Positions 29,399 through 37,999 of a stretch of 64,000 nt of DNA are shown here, in pieces (within the stretch, counting starts at the first letter, position 1; every line of letters begins with the position of its first letter). Both the position numbers and the translations under genes were made by a program. A model generated the notes under the pieces. That model was given only the letters and a program-made list of their open reading frames with translations. It did not search any database and was not told where the DNA came from. The DNA is from a virus, in IMG/VR virus record IMGVR_UViG_3300031963_005574, positions 1 to 64,000 of that record. The stretch is one strand, 5' to 3'.

Positions 29399-31687
29399 TC
29401 AAACTGCTATCATACCGATGAAACGTGATACCAGAACACGGTTGACTTGACGATTTTTGGTATACTTACTGAACGCCTTGGTCAAAGTTGAGGTGGTAAC
29501 TTTTGTTGGTGCCTCAAAGTCTTCATCCTCAATATTCAAATCACTACCACCTGGTAGAATAAAGAATGATTCATAGCCAACATTCTTTGATTCAAGATAC
29601 TTATCTTTGCGAATCAATTTCATGTACTTTGAATACGCATCTTTCAATTGATAGTAATTCTCACGTGGTGATTTACGCAGTTCATTAATTTCATCATTAA
29701 ACAAACGGCGGCGTACAGCATTTTTCATCATGTAGTTGGGCGACAAATAGAAGCCGATGATTTTTACACCGGTTGTTTTCGTCAACCAATTACTAATGGC
29801 AATACGAATACCATCATCACCTTCAGGTACCGCTTGTTGAATTTTGTTTTTCTTATCACATAGAAAAACGTTCTGATAATTTGTACTGAAGAAGTTTCGG
29901 TTGCCATTGATGCTTTCACCTTCATTCGGTTTGTGATATGAATTGATATCATCAGCATCACCATCATGAACCACACACAAGTTTACAATATCAAGATTGT
30001 TCACAGTGCGGAACTCTTTGATAATTGATTGGCAAGCAATCATCGCCTCAGTCAACGGTGTATTGGACAGTGAATCGGATTGTGGGCGATAAAAATTAGC
30101 ACCTCTAGAATAACGACCACCAGACCAAGCATTCATGAGACACAGAATATTCTTTGTTGCCTTAGAAAATTCTGAGTTACTCATCTTTGAGTTAATTAAC
30201 TCACGAAGATACACCGAAGACAAGTGCATCTCACGATTGTTTTCAGAGAAACAACCATAAGATTTACCTGTACCAGGTTCTTCACGGTAGTCAATCGTTT
30301 CACGAACATGATCAGCATTACCGAAACCATATGCTGCAAATGGAATGTTTACTTTGCGGCAGAAGGTAGCCAACACAAGTATCTGTTCATATGATGCACC
30401 AAGATTCTCTGACATTGAACCAGACTTATCAAGCAACAAAATCAAGCCGTGCGATTTACCTTTAGGCACACGCATAACTTTTTTGAAAATGTTATCATCA
30501 ATCTGATATTTGAAAACACGGCTTACATCAATGTCACCAGTTGACGATGTTTTCGCTTTAGAAAACTTATCGGCAGCCTTACGCATCTCAAATTCTTTTG
30601 CCAACAATGAAATGAATCGTTCATTCTTACGACGAAAATCATTGTACAAAGTATTGGCAATTGATTGATAGTCAGAAGGTCGCTGTTTTGAAAACTCTTC
30701 AGTCAGAACTTCCTGTACACGTTTTGCTGGTGTGACAATCTTTGTCAGATTCGGCTTAGGTATATCAACATAAACATACTCACGTGCATGTTTCGCAATG
30801 AGTTTGCCTTCATTCTGACGGAAGTTTTCATCAGTCTCACACCGTGGTTCGGGAGTTTGATCCTCACGTACACTCTGAGATTCTTTGGTGCGATTTACAC
30901 CATCTTTGTCTTCACCCTCATCATCACCTTCCTCTTCACCATCTTGGCTAGCGTTTGATGCCGATTCATTTTCTTGATCACCATCTTCACCTTTGGCTTT
31001 AGTCTTAGATTTTTGTTCACCTTCGCCATCAGTCTCAGCATCACCTTCATTTGAACCAGGTTGGGTTTCATAATCTTCATCACCCTCATCGGACTCAAAA
31101 TTATCTTGAGGCATATTAGTCTGAGACTGTTCTTCTTTTGAATAGTCCCAAATCTCATTGGTAACTTTGAGAACATCATCCCATGTTTCACAGGTCTGAA
31201 CACGTTCAACAAACTCCTGTTCTTTTGCATTGAATGCAACAGGAATGGTGTAGCCAGATTTTGAATAGATGTTCAAACGGTCAATGAACGACATTGTATT
31301 AACATCACGACCAGCCAGACCAAAGAAGTCTTTGTCCATGAGTTCATTGAAACCGTTGACAAACGAACGGCGCAGACCAGGATAACGGCGCTTTTGTCGT
31401 TTTTCAATACGTGCATCTTCAACTACATTCAAAAAGCCTTTGTAGTTTGCACCACGTTCATGTACAGCACCATGCCAACCATCGGCAGGAGTATCAATAG
31501 CGTGACCAACTTCATGACCCATTAGCAAGTCATAAAGGTCGCCTGACATTTGTTCCCAAATAGGACAGGTTAGAACACGATTTTTAGGATCAAACATTGC
31601 CGTTGGAACTTTGGCATGTTGAACGATAAGATTCTCGGTGGCCATGAGTTTGGCCAGACCGGACTTTTGATTTTGAATGTTACTCAT
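29399..31687 (-). CDS. cobT: CobT-like VWA protein with N-terminal HExxH domain
   Basis: 762 aa. An N-terminal metallopeptidase-like site HEVGHAID (58-65), with NVVEDARIE further on as a possible third ligand, is followed by a very acidic, low-complexity linker (EGDEDYETQPGSNEGDAE...), then a VWA domain with the MIDAS motif LLLDKSGSMSENLG. This is the layout of CobT-type partners of CobS in phages. The VWA domain would bind the target and the ATPase would remodel it. It starts with ATGA, overlapping a 30-aa leader ORF, behind two tandem consensus promoters. Confidence 0.85.
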   Translation of the reverse strand: MSNIQNQKSGLAKLMATENLIVQHAKVPTAMFDPKNRVLTCPIWEQMSGDLYDLLMGHEVGHAIDTPADGWHGAVHERGANYKGFLNVVEDARIEKRQKRRYPGLRRSFVNGFNELMDKDFFGLAGRDVNTMSFIDRLNIYSKSGYTIPVAFNAKEQEFVERVQTCETWDDVLKVTNEIWDYSKEEQSQTNMPQDNFESDEGDEDYETQPGSNEGDAETDGEGEQKSKTKAKGEDGDQENESASNASQDGEEEGDDEGEDKDGVNRTKESQSVREDQTPEPRCETDENFRQNEGKLIAKHAREYVYVDIPKPNLTKIVTPAKRVQEVLTEEFSKQRPSDYQSIANTLYNDFRRKNERFISLLAKEFEMRKAADKFSKAKTSSTGDIDVSRVFKYQIDDNIFKKVMRVPKGKSHGLILLLDKSGSMSENLGASYEQILVLATFCRKVNIPFAAYGFGNADHVRETIDYREEPGTGKSYGCFSENNREMHLSSVYLRELINSKMSNSEFSKATKNILCLMNAWSGGRYSRGANFYRPQSDSLSNTPLTEAMIACQSIIKEFRTVNNLDIVNLCVVHDGDADDINSYHKPNEGESINGNRNFFSTNYQNVFLCDKKNKIQQAVPEGDDGIRIAISNWLTKTTGVKIIGFYLSPNYMMKNAVRRRLFNDEINELRKSPRENYYQLKDAYSKYMKLIRKDKYLESKNVGYESFFILPGGSDLNIEDEDFEAPTKVTTSTLTKAFSKYTKNRQVNRVLVSRFIGMIAV

Positions 31688-31776
31688 TTGATAACCTCGT
31701 CAATCACTGAGTAACCATTATATATGGTTTGACGGGGTTTGTCAAGCACATCAGAAAAGTGTTGCAAAAAAGACAT
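31684..31776 (-). CDS. 30-aa leader ORF upstream of the cobT-like gene
   Basis: Starts with ATG at 31776, five bases after GGAGG, and ends with a TGA at 31684-31686 that overlaps the next ATG (ATGA). It encodes MSFLQHFSDVLDKPRQTIYN followed by GYSVIDEVIK. A consensus sigma70 promoter is embedded in its coding sequence. It could be a leader peptide that couples translation to the VWA gene, or a tiny functional protein. Overlap and Shine-Dalgarno are the evidence. Confidence 0.55.
   Translation of the reverse strand: MSFLQHFSDVLDKPRQTIYNGYSVIDEVIK
31717..31745 (-). promoter_or_regulatory. Consensus sigma70 promoter inside leader ORF
   Basis: TTGACA (31740-31745), exactly 17 bp, TATAAT (31717-31722), on the minus strand. 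The -35 box opens a short inverted repeat TTGAC-N7-GTCAA. A transcript would start near 31710 and enter the cobT-like gene with a leader of about 23 bases and GAGG before the ATG. Confidence 0.85.
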
Positions 31777-31805
31777 CAATACCTCCATATCAAACTGTAC
31801 ACACC

Positions 31806-31834
31806 ATTATAACTGGTATGCTGGAGATTGTCAA
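31806..31834 (-). promoter_or_regulatory. Consensus sigma70 promoter upstream of leader ORF
   Basis: TTGACA (31829-31834), 17 bp, TATAAT (31806-31811), all perfect, 89 bases upstream of the second promoter. A start near 31799 gives a leader of about 23 bases to the 30-aa ORF. It lies just after the stop codon of the DruA-like gene. Confidence 0.85.
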
Positions 31835-31846
31835 GTTGCTTTTTTG

Positions 31847-33175
31847 CTAACGACCGACCTGCGGTAGGTACTTAGCCTTGGTCTCTTCCCACGATAGTTC
31901 AATTAAGTCATCATAAAACAGTGTTTCATAAGATACATTGTCTTTCTTCATCAACTGTTTGATACGACCTTTGGCATGTTTGTCTCTCCAGATACCAACT
32001 AATGAATCGTAGTCAGTAGGAAAGGCCTTGACTAATTCACTTTCTTTGATTCGGTCACAAAGAAAATCGTTTGTGTTTGTATACAATGAACTAAAGTAAA
32101 TGCCACGTGCATGTTCAGAACGAATGAGTTCTTTAGGCACTTTCAGTTGTGAATAAGTAAAGTTCAAAGAACGATTCTTATGGTCACGTTTGTGTGGCTG
32201 ACCACTTGGTTTTACCGCTTCATACCATTCAAAGTATTTGCGTGTGTGATTTTTTTTCAGCCATTCACGAATCTCATATCGTGTATCTTTTTCTGGTTCA
32301 AATGAAACAGAACCAGAGGTGAAACCCATTGGCTGCCAATGATCTAGATTATCATACTGTGATAAACCACCCGCCTTAGTTTTACCATAAAGAGAAGTTG
32401 TGGTAACACCAACAAGCACATCACCATAAACTCTTTTCCAGATATTTTGCACTTCATCTGACAGACACAACAATGCTAGTAGTTTACCACCAACATAGTT
32501 GAAGCCTAGTGGTTGAAAAGGTACAATCGTAGAACCAATAGCAGTATGATTAATCATAGCACCTTGTGTCTTACGTTCACGTGACCAACCAATAAAGTTA
32601 TCACGTGGTGTCAGATCAAGAAAATCTGATGAGATACAAATCACACCAAGATATTTACCAGTAACATCGTCTTTGACAATAAAGTTTAGATTACGACCGA
32701 TATTGGAATTGTTTTTCATCGTAGAGATGAATGTACGAATCGTATTCCAAGTTTCTGGTAGTTTCTTGTTTCTTTTCTTTGTGATTGTTACTGAAGAACC
32801 ATCAATACCAGTTTTTGTAATTTCACCAGAATCATCGGTATACTCTAGAACAGGTTTAAGATTCAAATAGTCTTCAGCGGATTCTGGCACCCAAATATTT
32901 GATTTGACATCCTCAATAGATGCCGCTTGTGACAAATCAATTAGTTGTTTCTCAACACCAAACAATGTTGAAACTTCTCTACTAGGATATTTGTCTTGTA
33001 CTTCACACCATTTCTGATACAAAGTATACTCTTTGACATCCATTTGTGAAACATAAGTCAACTCACGTATAACTTTTTCACGCAGGTAATCAACATCAAT
33101 ATCGGAAAAAGAACTGGCGGGATTTTTGTCCTGCCATTCTTGCCATTGTTGCTCTACAAATGTTTTCTCATCCAT
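31847..33175 (-). CDS. DruA/DUF4338-like protein
   Basis: 442 aa. The middle and C-terminal region, with IGRNLNFIVKDDVTGKYLGVICISSDF, a WSRERKTQ turn, NHTAIGSTIVPFQPLGFNYVGGKLLALLCLS and VYGDVLVGVTTTSLYG, resembles in order and spacing the DUF4338 domain of DruA, the core of the Druantia anti-phage system. The N-terminal 150 residues are helical and unassigned. A phage homologue could be a decoy, a superinfection-exclusion factor or a DNA modifier. The similarity is by eye. It overlaps the peptide deformylase gene by eight bases and has no clear Shine-Dalgarno. Confidence 0.55.
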   Translation of the reverse strand: MDEKTFVEQQWQEWQDKNPASSFSDIDVDYLREKVIRELTYVSQMDVKEYTLYQKWCEVQDKYPSREVSTLFGVEKQLIDLSQAASIEDVKSNIWVPESAEDYLNLKPVLEYTDDSGEITKTGIDGSSVTITKKRNKKLPETWNTIRTFISTMKNNSNIGRNLNFIVKDDVTGKYLGVICISSDFLDLTPRDNFIGWSRERKTQGAMINHTAIGSTIVPFQPLGFNYVGGKLLALLCLSDEVQNIWKRVYGDVLVGVTTTSLYGKTKAGGLSQYDNLDHWQPMGFTSGSVSFEPEKDTRYEIREWLKKNHTRKYFEWYEAVKPSGQPHKRDHKNRSLNFTYSQLKVPKELIRSEHARGIYFSSLYTNTNDFLCDRIKESELVKAFPTDYDSLVGIWRDKHAKGRIKQLMKKDNVSYETLFYDDLIELSWEETKAKYLPQVGR

Positions 33176-33746
33176 TTTTTTTGCTATTACGAATAATTTT
33201 TTTCACAAGTTTAGTTGCTCTTTGTCTTGCCATTCTCAGTGCTACGGGCTTCACATAGTTCGTATAATGAATTCCATTCATGTGGTCCATTTCATGCATA
33301 AAACAACGAGCCGTTAATCCATCAAGTCTCATTTCTTGTTTTTCACCATGCTCATTAAGAAATTCAACTTCAATCCAATCAGGTCTTTCTACATTTAAAA
33401 ACAGACCTGGATAAGATAAGCATCCTTCTTTTTCTTTTACTTTATTGGCAGACATTATTTTTAGTTTAGGATTCAAGCATGTTAGTTGAAAGTCGTCCAT
33501 ACCAATAACAAACATTCTCTCAGCAACACCGCATTGGTTTGCAGACAATCCTAAACCAGAATACAATTTCATGGTAGTACGCAAACGTTTTGCCAAATGA
33601 ACAATTGCGGGATTAGGAAAGTCTCCTTTATACTCAGGTATAGGAACACTCAACATAAAGTAATCTTCACCATGTACAGGCAAAGGATTTACTTTCTCTA
33701 TTTGTTGTAAGCCAGCGGCAGTATCAATTGTTAGTATCTCACTCAT
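33168..33746 (-). CDS. Peptide deformylase
   Basis: 192 aa. All three motifs are present: GLGLSANQ (64-71, form of GxGxAAxQ), EGCLS (107-111) and HEMDH (151-155, form of HExDH), with Cys109 and the two His binding the metal. It removes the N-formyl group from new proteins. It carries a short extra N-terminal extension (about 25 residues) and a basic tail RKNSKKNG-type. Phage deformylases are common auxiliary genes in aquatic T4-like phages. It overlaps gp46 as ATGA. Confidence 0.96.
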   Translation of the reverse strand: MSEILTIDTAAGLQQIEKVNPLPVHGEDYFMLSVPIPEYKGDFPNPAIVHLAKRLRTTMKLYSGLGLSANQCGVAERMFVIGMDDFQLTCLNPKLKIMSANKVKEKEGCLSYPGLFLNVERPDWIEVEFLNEHGEKQEMRLDGLTARCFMHEMDHMNGIHYTNYVKPVALRMARQRATKLVKKIIRNSKKNG

Positions 33747-35449
33747 TTCACCATCCTTGAAAAATTTTTGACTTTCTCAAATTTAATTGTATTTGCAAAC
33801 TTATCTTGTAGTATGTCACCTTTATGGCTGATGACAAACAGATTTACACCTTCAAGTGTATGTAATATCTTCATCAAGTCTTCTGTGCCACTTGTATCTA
33901 AACTTGAATCAAACACTTCATCAAGTATCAATAGATTGGTATTGGTGGAGTTCTTTAGTTTTGCAACTGCTCTCCATGTCAACATCAATGCCATATCAAT
34001 ACGCTGTTTCTCACCTTCTGAAAAATTATGGTAAGAAAATTCATCACGATGCCTAGACTTAATTGTTTCTTTGAATGACTCATCAAGATTGAAGTTCACA
34101 AAGAAATCCATACTTGTCAGATACTTGTTCACCAATTTGTTTATTACTGGCAAATATTGCTTGATGATGTTTGTTTTGATGCCGGTATCTTTCAACAATG
34201 AAGAAGCAACATCGTAATATGCTTTATCATCCAACAACTGCTTCAGTTCATCTTGTGCTTGTTCAACCTCTTTCTTGATGGTATCTAATTCATCCTCATC
34301 AACGTCTTCTTTTGGCTTTTGTATTTGTTTGATTTGTTTTTCTAGTTTGATAATTGAATCATTCAAACCTTTGACACCAGTCTGTGTTGTCGCCAATTGA
34401 ATGCGTACATTTGATAGTTCTTTTTCTTTTTCACGCAGTTCAGCAACTACATTTTCTTGATCTGTAATTTTTGTTTGTAATTCCGTCAAAGCACTAGCAA
34501 GTTCGTGTTCTTTTGTGCCAAGTTCTGTGAGTTGCCCTTCTTTAAACTCCATGGTAATGGCCTGCCTACAGGTTGGGCAATCAGCATTGTGTTCATAGAA
34601 ACTTCTATCATTTCCCACTTTGGATATCTTGCTCTCAATTTGTGACTCAACTTTTTTAAACGCAGTAATCTTCTTTTCATTTTCAGGAATTTTAGCACAG
34701 ACTTCGGATAAGGTCTGCTTGGTTTGTTCCAAGCTGTCAATGTCACCATGTAAGGTGCGAATGGTTTCTCTGTGCAGAAGTATCTCTTCCTCATATTCTT
34801 TTACCTTTGCTTCATTATCTTGATTGAGTTTATCTTGATGCTCTTTCTTCAATTGATACTTCTGCATCAACAAAGATATATCACTCTTTTTTGCTACCGT
34901 CAGGTCTTTATTGTTTGACAATCTTTCTTTGATTAGACCATTCATTGTAGAGAAAATCTGAATGTCTAACAAGTCTTCAATAATTGCTCTACGGTCGGCA
35001 GAAGACAACTGCATGAACGGCGTAAACGATGCTGAACCAAGAATAACGATCTGTGTGAAAGACTTGTAGTTTAGTTTGAGAATAAACCTCTCTAGGTAGT
35101 CTTGATAATCTCTTACAGCCGCATCTTGATTCAGCAAAACTTTATCTTGGTAGATTTCAAAGATGTTTGGTTTGATACCACGAACAATCTTGAACTCTTT
35201 GCTACCAATTGAAAACTCTATTTCAACTACAGCATCCCGATTGTTGATTGAGTTTACAAGATTTGGTTTGTTAATTGCACGAAAAGGTTTACCAAACAAA
35301 CCAAAACACAAGGCGTCAAGCATCGTTGACTTACCAGAGCCATTCGTACCTACAATTAATGTATTAGCGTTACTGTTTAGTGCTATTTCGGTAAAGTAAT
35401 TACCGGTACTTAACAGATTTTTCCAACGCAGTGTTTTAAATAATATCAT
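33743..35449 (-). CDS. 46: Recombination nuclease subunit gp46 (Rad50/SbcC-like)
   Basis: 568 aa, close to T4 gp46. Walker A is GTNGSGKS (34-41), a long coiled coil carries a CPTC zinc hook near the middle, and the C-terminal half has FSEGEKQRIDMALMLTW (signature) and LLILDEVFDSSLD (Walker B). With gp47 it resects DNA ends for recombination-dependent replication and degrades host DNA. ATGA overlap with gp47. Confidence 0.96.
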   Translation of the reverse strand: MILFKTLRWKNLLSTGNYFTEIALNSNANTLIVGTNGSGKSTMLDALCFGLFGKPFRAINKPNLVNSINNRDAVVEIEFSIGSKEFKIVRGIKPNIFEIYQDKVLLNQDAAVRDYQDYLERFILKLNYKSFTQIVILGSASFTPFMQLSSADRRAIIEDLLDIQIFSTMNGLIKERLSNNKDLTVAKKSDISLLMQKYQLKKEHQDKLNQDNEAKVKEYEEEILLHRETIRTLHGDIDSLEQTKQTLSEVCAKIPENEKKITAFKKVESQIESKISKVGNDRSFYEHNADCPTCRQAITMEFKEGQLTELGTKEHELASALTELQTKITDQENVVAELREKEKELSNVRIQLATTQTGVKGLNDSIIKLEKQIKQIQKPKEDVDEDELDTIKKEVEQAQDELKQLLDDKAYYDVASSLLKDTGIKTNIIKQYLPVINKLVNKYLTSMDFFVNFNLDESFKETIKSRHRDEFSYHNFSEGEKQRIDMALMLTWRAVAKLKNSTNTNLLILDEVFDSSLDTSGTEDLMKILHTLEGVNLFVISHKGDILQDKFANTIKFEKVKNFSRMVK

Positions 35450-36522
35450 TCAGTAGTGGTACTCAGTGCCTCAACATAAAGTTCCTGCATAATACTTTTT
35501 AGTTTAACAGGTTCTACATTGATTGTCAAGTTATCGATATACTTTGAAAGTATTGTCATGGTATCTTCTGCCTGATCAACTAATTCTTGGTCAATATCAG
35601 TTGTTGTATCGGTGAAATCTTCAACGACAGATATATCGGCAGCACCGGCTTTGTATATACTATCAATCACAATGTCAAACAAAAATGGATTTAGTTTGTT
35701 GATCACAACCACCTTGACATAACAACCCTCATAGATCGAATAGTCCATGAATGTTGGTTTATAACCTTCAGCGAAATTTTCTAGTTCATCATTATAATTT
35801 AACTTGTAAAACATTCTGTATGGGTTCTTGACAAACTCTTGTTCACGGGTATGTGTGTCAAAGATGACAAAGCCACGTGGGTCATTATAATCTGCCCATG
35901 TCATTTCATTTGGTGAACCAACGTAGTAAATGTGTCCATCATCAGAACGATGATGAAAATGACCAGACAAAACTATATCATACTTGTTAAACAGTGCCTT
36001 GTCAATACCCTCATGGCAAATATTACCACGATCCATTTCAAAGCCTGCTATTTCAAAATGACCAAAAACGATTTGTGATTTGGAGTCTTTTAGTCTTTGA
36101 GTGATTTCAACTTCGTTATCGTCACATATCCAAGGTACCAGGTCAATATCAATGCCGCCAAACTGCATTGTAGTAAAAGTATCCAGTACAGTAACATTAT
36201 CATAACCGTTTAGAAGTAACTTTGAGGAGTTAACCTGAAGGGTGTTTTTGAAAGCGACATCATGGTTACCAAGGAATGTGATGAACGTGATGCCATTTTC
36301 TTGTAGTTTATCAAAGAAATATTTACGACATAGATAGAGTGAATTGAAGTTAATAAACTTACGGCGGTCGAAAAGATCACCAAGTTGTACAACGGTTGTA
36401 ACATTGTGATCCTTTAAGTAGGGGAAGAACACGTTATCGTAGAACTTCTCTATGTATTTATGAAAGTCTAAAGAATCACCTCTCATACCGAAGTGAGTAT
36501 CACCAAGCACACATATTTTCAT
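35446..36522 (-). CDS. 47: Recombination nuclease subunit gp47 (Mre11/SbcD-like)
   Basis: 358 aa. Calcineurin-type phosphoesterase motifs are in order: GDTHFG (7-12), GDLFDRR, GNHD and GHFHHRS. It is the nuclease partner of gp46. A GAGT precedes the ATG, four bases after the gp55 stop. Confidence 0.96.
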   Translation of the reverse strand: MKICVLGDTHFGMRGDSLDFHKYIEKFYDNVFFPYLKDHNVTTVVQLGDLFDRRKFINFNSLYLCRKYFFDKLQENGITFITFLGNHDVAFKNTLQVNSSKLLLNGYDNVTVLDTFTTMQFGGIDIDLVPWICDDNEVEITQRLKDSKSQIVFGHFEIAGFEMDRGNICHEGIDKALFNKYDIVLSGHFHHRSDDGHIYYVGSPNEMTWADYNDPRGFVIFDTHTREQEFVKNPYRMFYKLNYNDELENFAEGYKPTFMDYSIYEGCYVKVVVINKLNPFLFDIVIDSIYKAGAADISVVEDFTDTTTDIDQELVDQAEDTMTILSKYIDNLTINVEPVKLKSIMQELYVEALSTTTE

Positions 36523-36526
36523 AATA

Positions 36527-37066
36527 TTACTCTACATCATCATCTAGAAATTGTTCAAGACCCTCCGACTTCTTTTCTTTTTTCTTTTTCTTATTTTCCT
36601 CAAAGTTATGAATGAACTCTGAGATGTTATCATACAACTCAAACTGCTTCATGTTACCATTTTCATCTTCATACATCTCACCCTCATCAAGCAAACCAAA
36701 CTGTTGTGTGGCTTTATACTTCACATACAGTTGCTTCTTCTCACGCATAATTCTACGCAGAAAAGCATAGTAAATTATCTGTGTGAAGTAAGCAAATGGA
36801 TTCTTTGATTTGGCAGGATCAAAGTTACGAAAATACATCAGACAGTTTTCAACACCATCTGATATCATCTCATCACGGTATGTGTATGAAATAAAGTTTG
36901 GCTTACGTGATAGGTGTTCTGCAATCTTTAGAAAGCATTCGCCAATGTAATCTGGTATCTTTGGCTCTGGTTTATTTTCTTCTTTAGCAGTGGCACATTC
37001 TGTACGATACTTAACAAGTGCTGCTAGAAAATCTGCATTATTAACGTAATGATTTGCTGTTGTCAT
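36527..37066 (-). CDS. 55: Late-transcription sigma factor gp55
   Basis: 179 aa, near the T4 length. The region PNFISYTYRDEMISDGVENCLMYFRNFDP and FAYFTQIIYYAFLRRIMREKKQ is the conserved gp55 core, resembling sigma70 region 2. The protein ends with a lysine-rich stretch and then GLEQFLDDDVE, an acidic hydrophobic tail suited to bind the gp45 clamp. It directs host RNA polymerase to TATAAATA-type promoters, several of which appear upstream of structural genes in this window. TAATG overlap with the epimerase gene. Confidence 0.93.
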   Translation of the reverse strand: MTTANHYVNNADFLAALVKYRTECATAKEENKPEPKIPDYIGECFLKIAEHLSRKPNFISYTYRDEMISDGVENCLMYFRNFDPAKSKNPFAYFTQIIYYAFLRRIMREKKQLYVKYKATQQFGLLDEGEMYEDENGNMKQFELYDNISEFIHNFEENKKKKKEKKSEGLEQFLDDDVE

Positions 37067-37998
37067 TATACATTACCGTAAATGTTATTCTTCAAGTATG
37101 TATAGCCCTTGATAAGTTCTTCTACACCATCATCTAGTGTATGATAAGGTGCCCAACCTGTTGATTCTAGTTTTTCATTTGACACAATATAGTTACGTTG
37201 ATCTGGGTCTTTTTTGATATCACCCCCTACCACTGTGAAAGTAGGAATATGTTTCTTGATAATGTCACAGAGTTCTAGTTTAGATACATTTGCCGATGAC
37301 AAACCTACATTATAGATATTGCTCTTCATGTAATCAAACTGAAAGAGTGCATGTAAGAATGCTTCACATACATCACGTACATGAATGTAGTTACGTTTGA
37401 AATGACCTTCAAAGATAATTACATAGCCATCATTGACTGCACGATAGACCAAATCATTTACTAGTAAGTCTGAACGCATACGTGGTGACATACCAAACAC
37501 GGTAGCAAGACGGTAACTGATTGAGTTCTCACGCTCCATCAATCTTTCTTCTACTGCAACCTTATCAATCGCATACTTAGAGATTGGCCGCAGTGGTGAT
37601 TCTTCTGTGCAGAAATTGTTTTCATCACCTGTGCCATATGCTGAATTGGTTGTAGGCATAATGATACGCTGTTCATTTGAAACAGCATTTAACATCCAGA
37701 ACATTGCATCTTTGTTTGTCGTGTCTGCACCAACAACATCTTTATTACACAGCGGCGCACCAACAAGTGCTGCAAGTGGTATAACAACATCTGCTTTTTT
37801 CAACAGAGGCGTCATATGATATGGATTACGAATGTCTCCATTTACAATGGTAAGTTTTTTGTTTTCACAAAGATGATTCAGTCCAGTTTGCTTGTACATG
37901 AAGTTGTCAATGACAGTCACTTCATGTCCTGTCTGAAGTAAATACTCTGTTAAAATGCAGCCAATATAGCCAGCGCCGCCAGTCACCAATATGTTCAT
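37066..37998 (-). CDS. NAD-dependent epimerase/dehydratase (extended SDR)
   Basis: 310 aa. TGGAGYIG (6-13) is the Rossmann motif; the catalytic triad region reads TNSAYGTG with KYAIDK (Tyr-x-x-x-Lys), typical of UDP-glucose 4-epimerase and NDP-sugar dehydratases. It is the last gene of sugar cluster B and would epimerise or dehydrate an NDP-sugar. It overlaps the gp55 start by one base. Confidence 0.9.
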   Translation of the reverse strand: MNILVTGGAGYIGCILTEYLLQTGHEVTVIDNFMYKQTGLNHLCENKKLTIVNGDIRNPYHMTPLLKKADVVIPLAALVGAPLCNKDVVGADTTNKDAMFWMLNAVSNEQRIIMPTTNSAYGTGDENNFCTEESPLRPISKYAIDKVAVEERLMERENSISYRLATVFGMSPRMRSDLLVNDLVYRAVNDGYVIIFEGHFKRNYIHVRDVCEAFLHALFQFDYMKSNIYNVGLSSANVSKLELCDIIKKHIPTFTVVGGDIKKDPDQRNYIVSNEKLESTGWAPYHTLDDGVEELIKGYTYLKNNIYGNV

Positions 37999-37999
37999 A

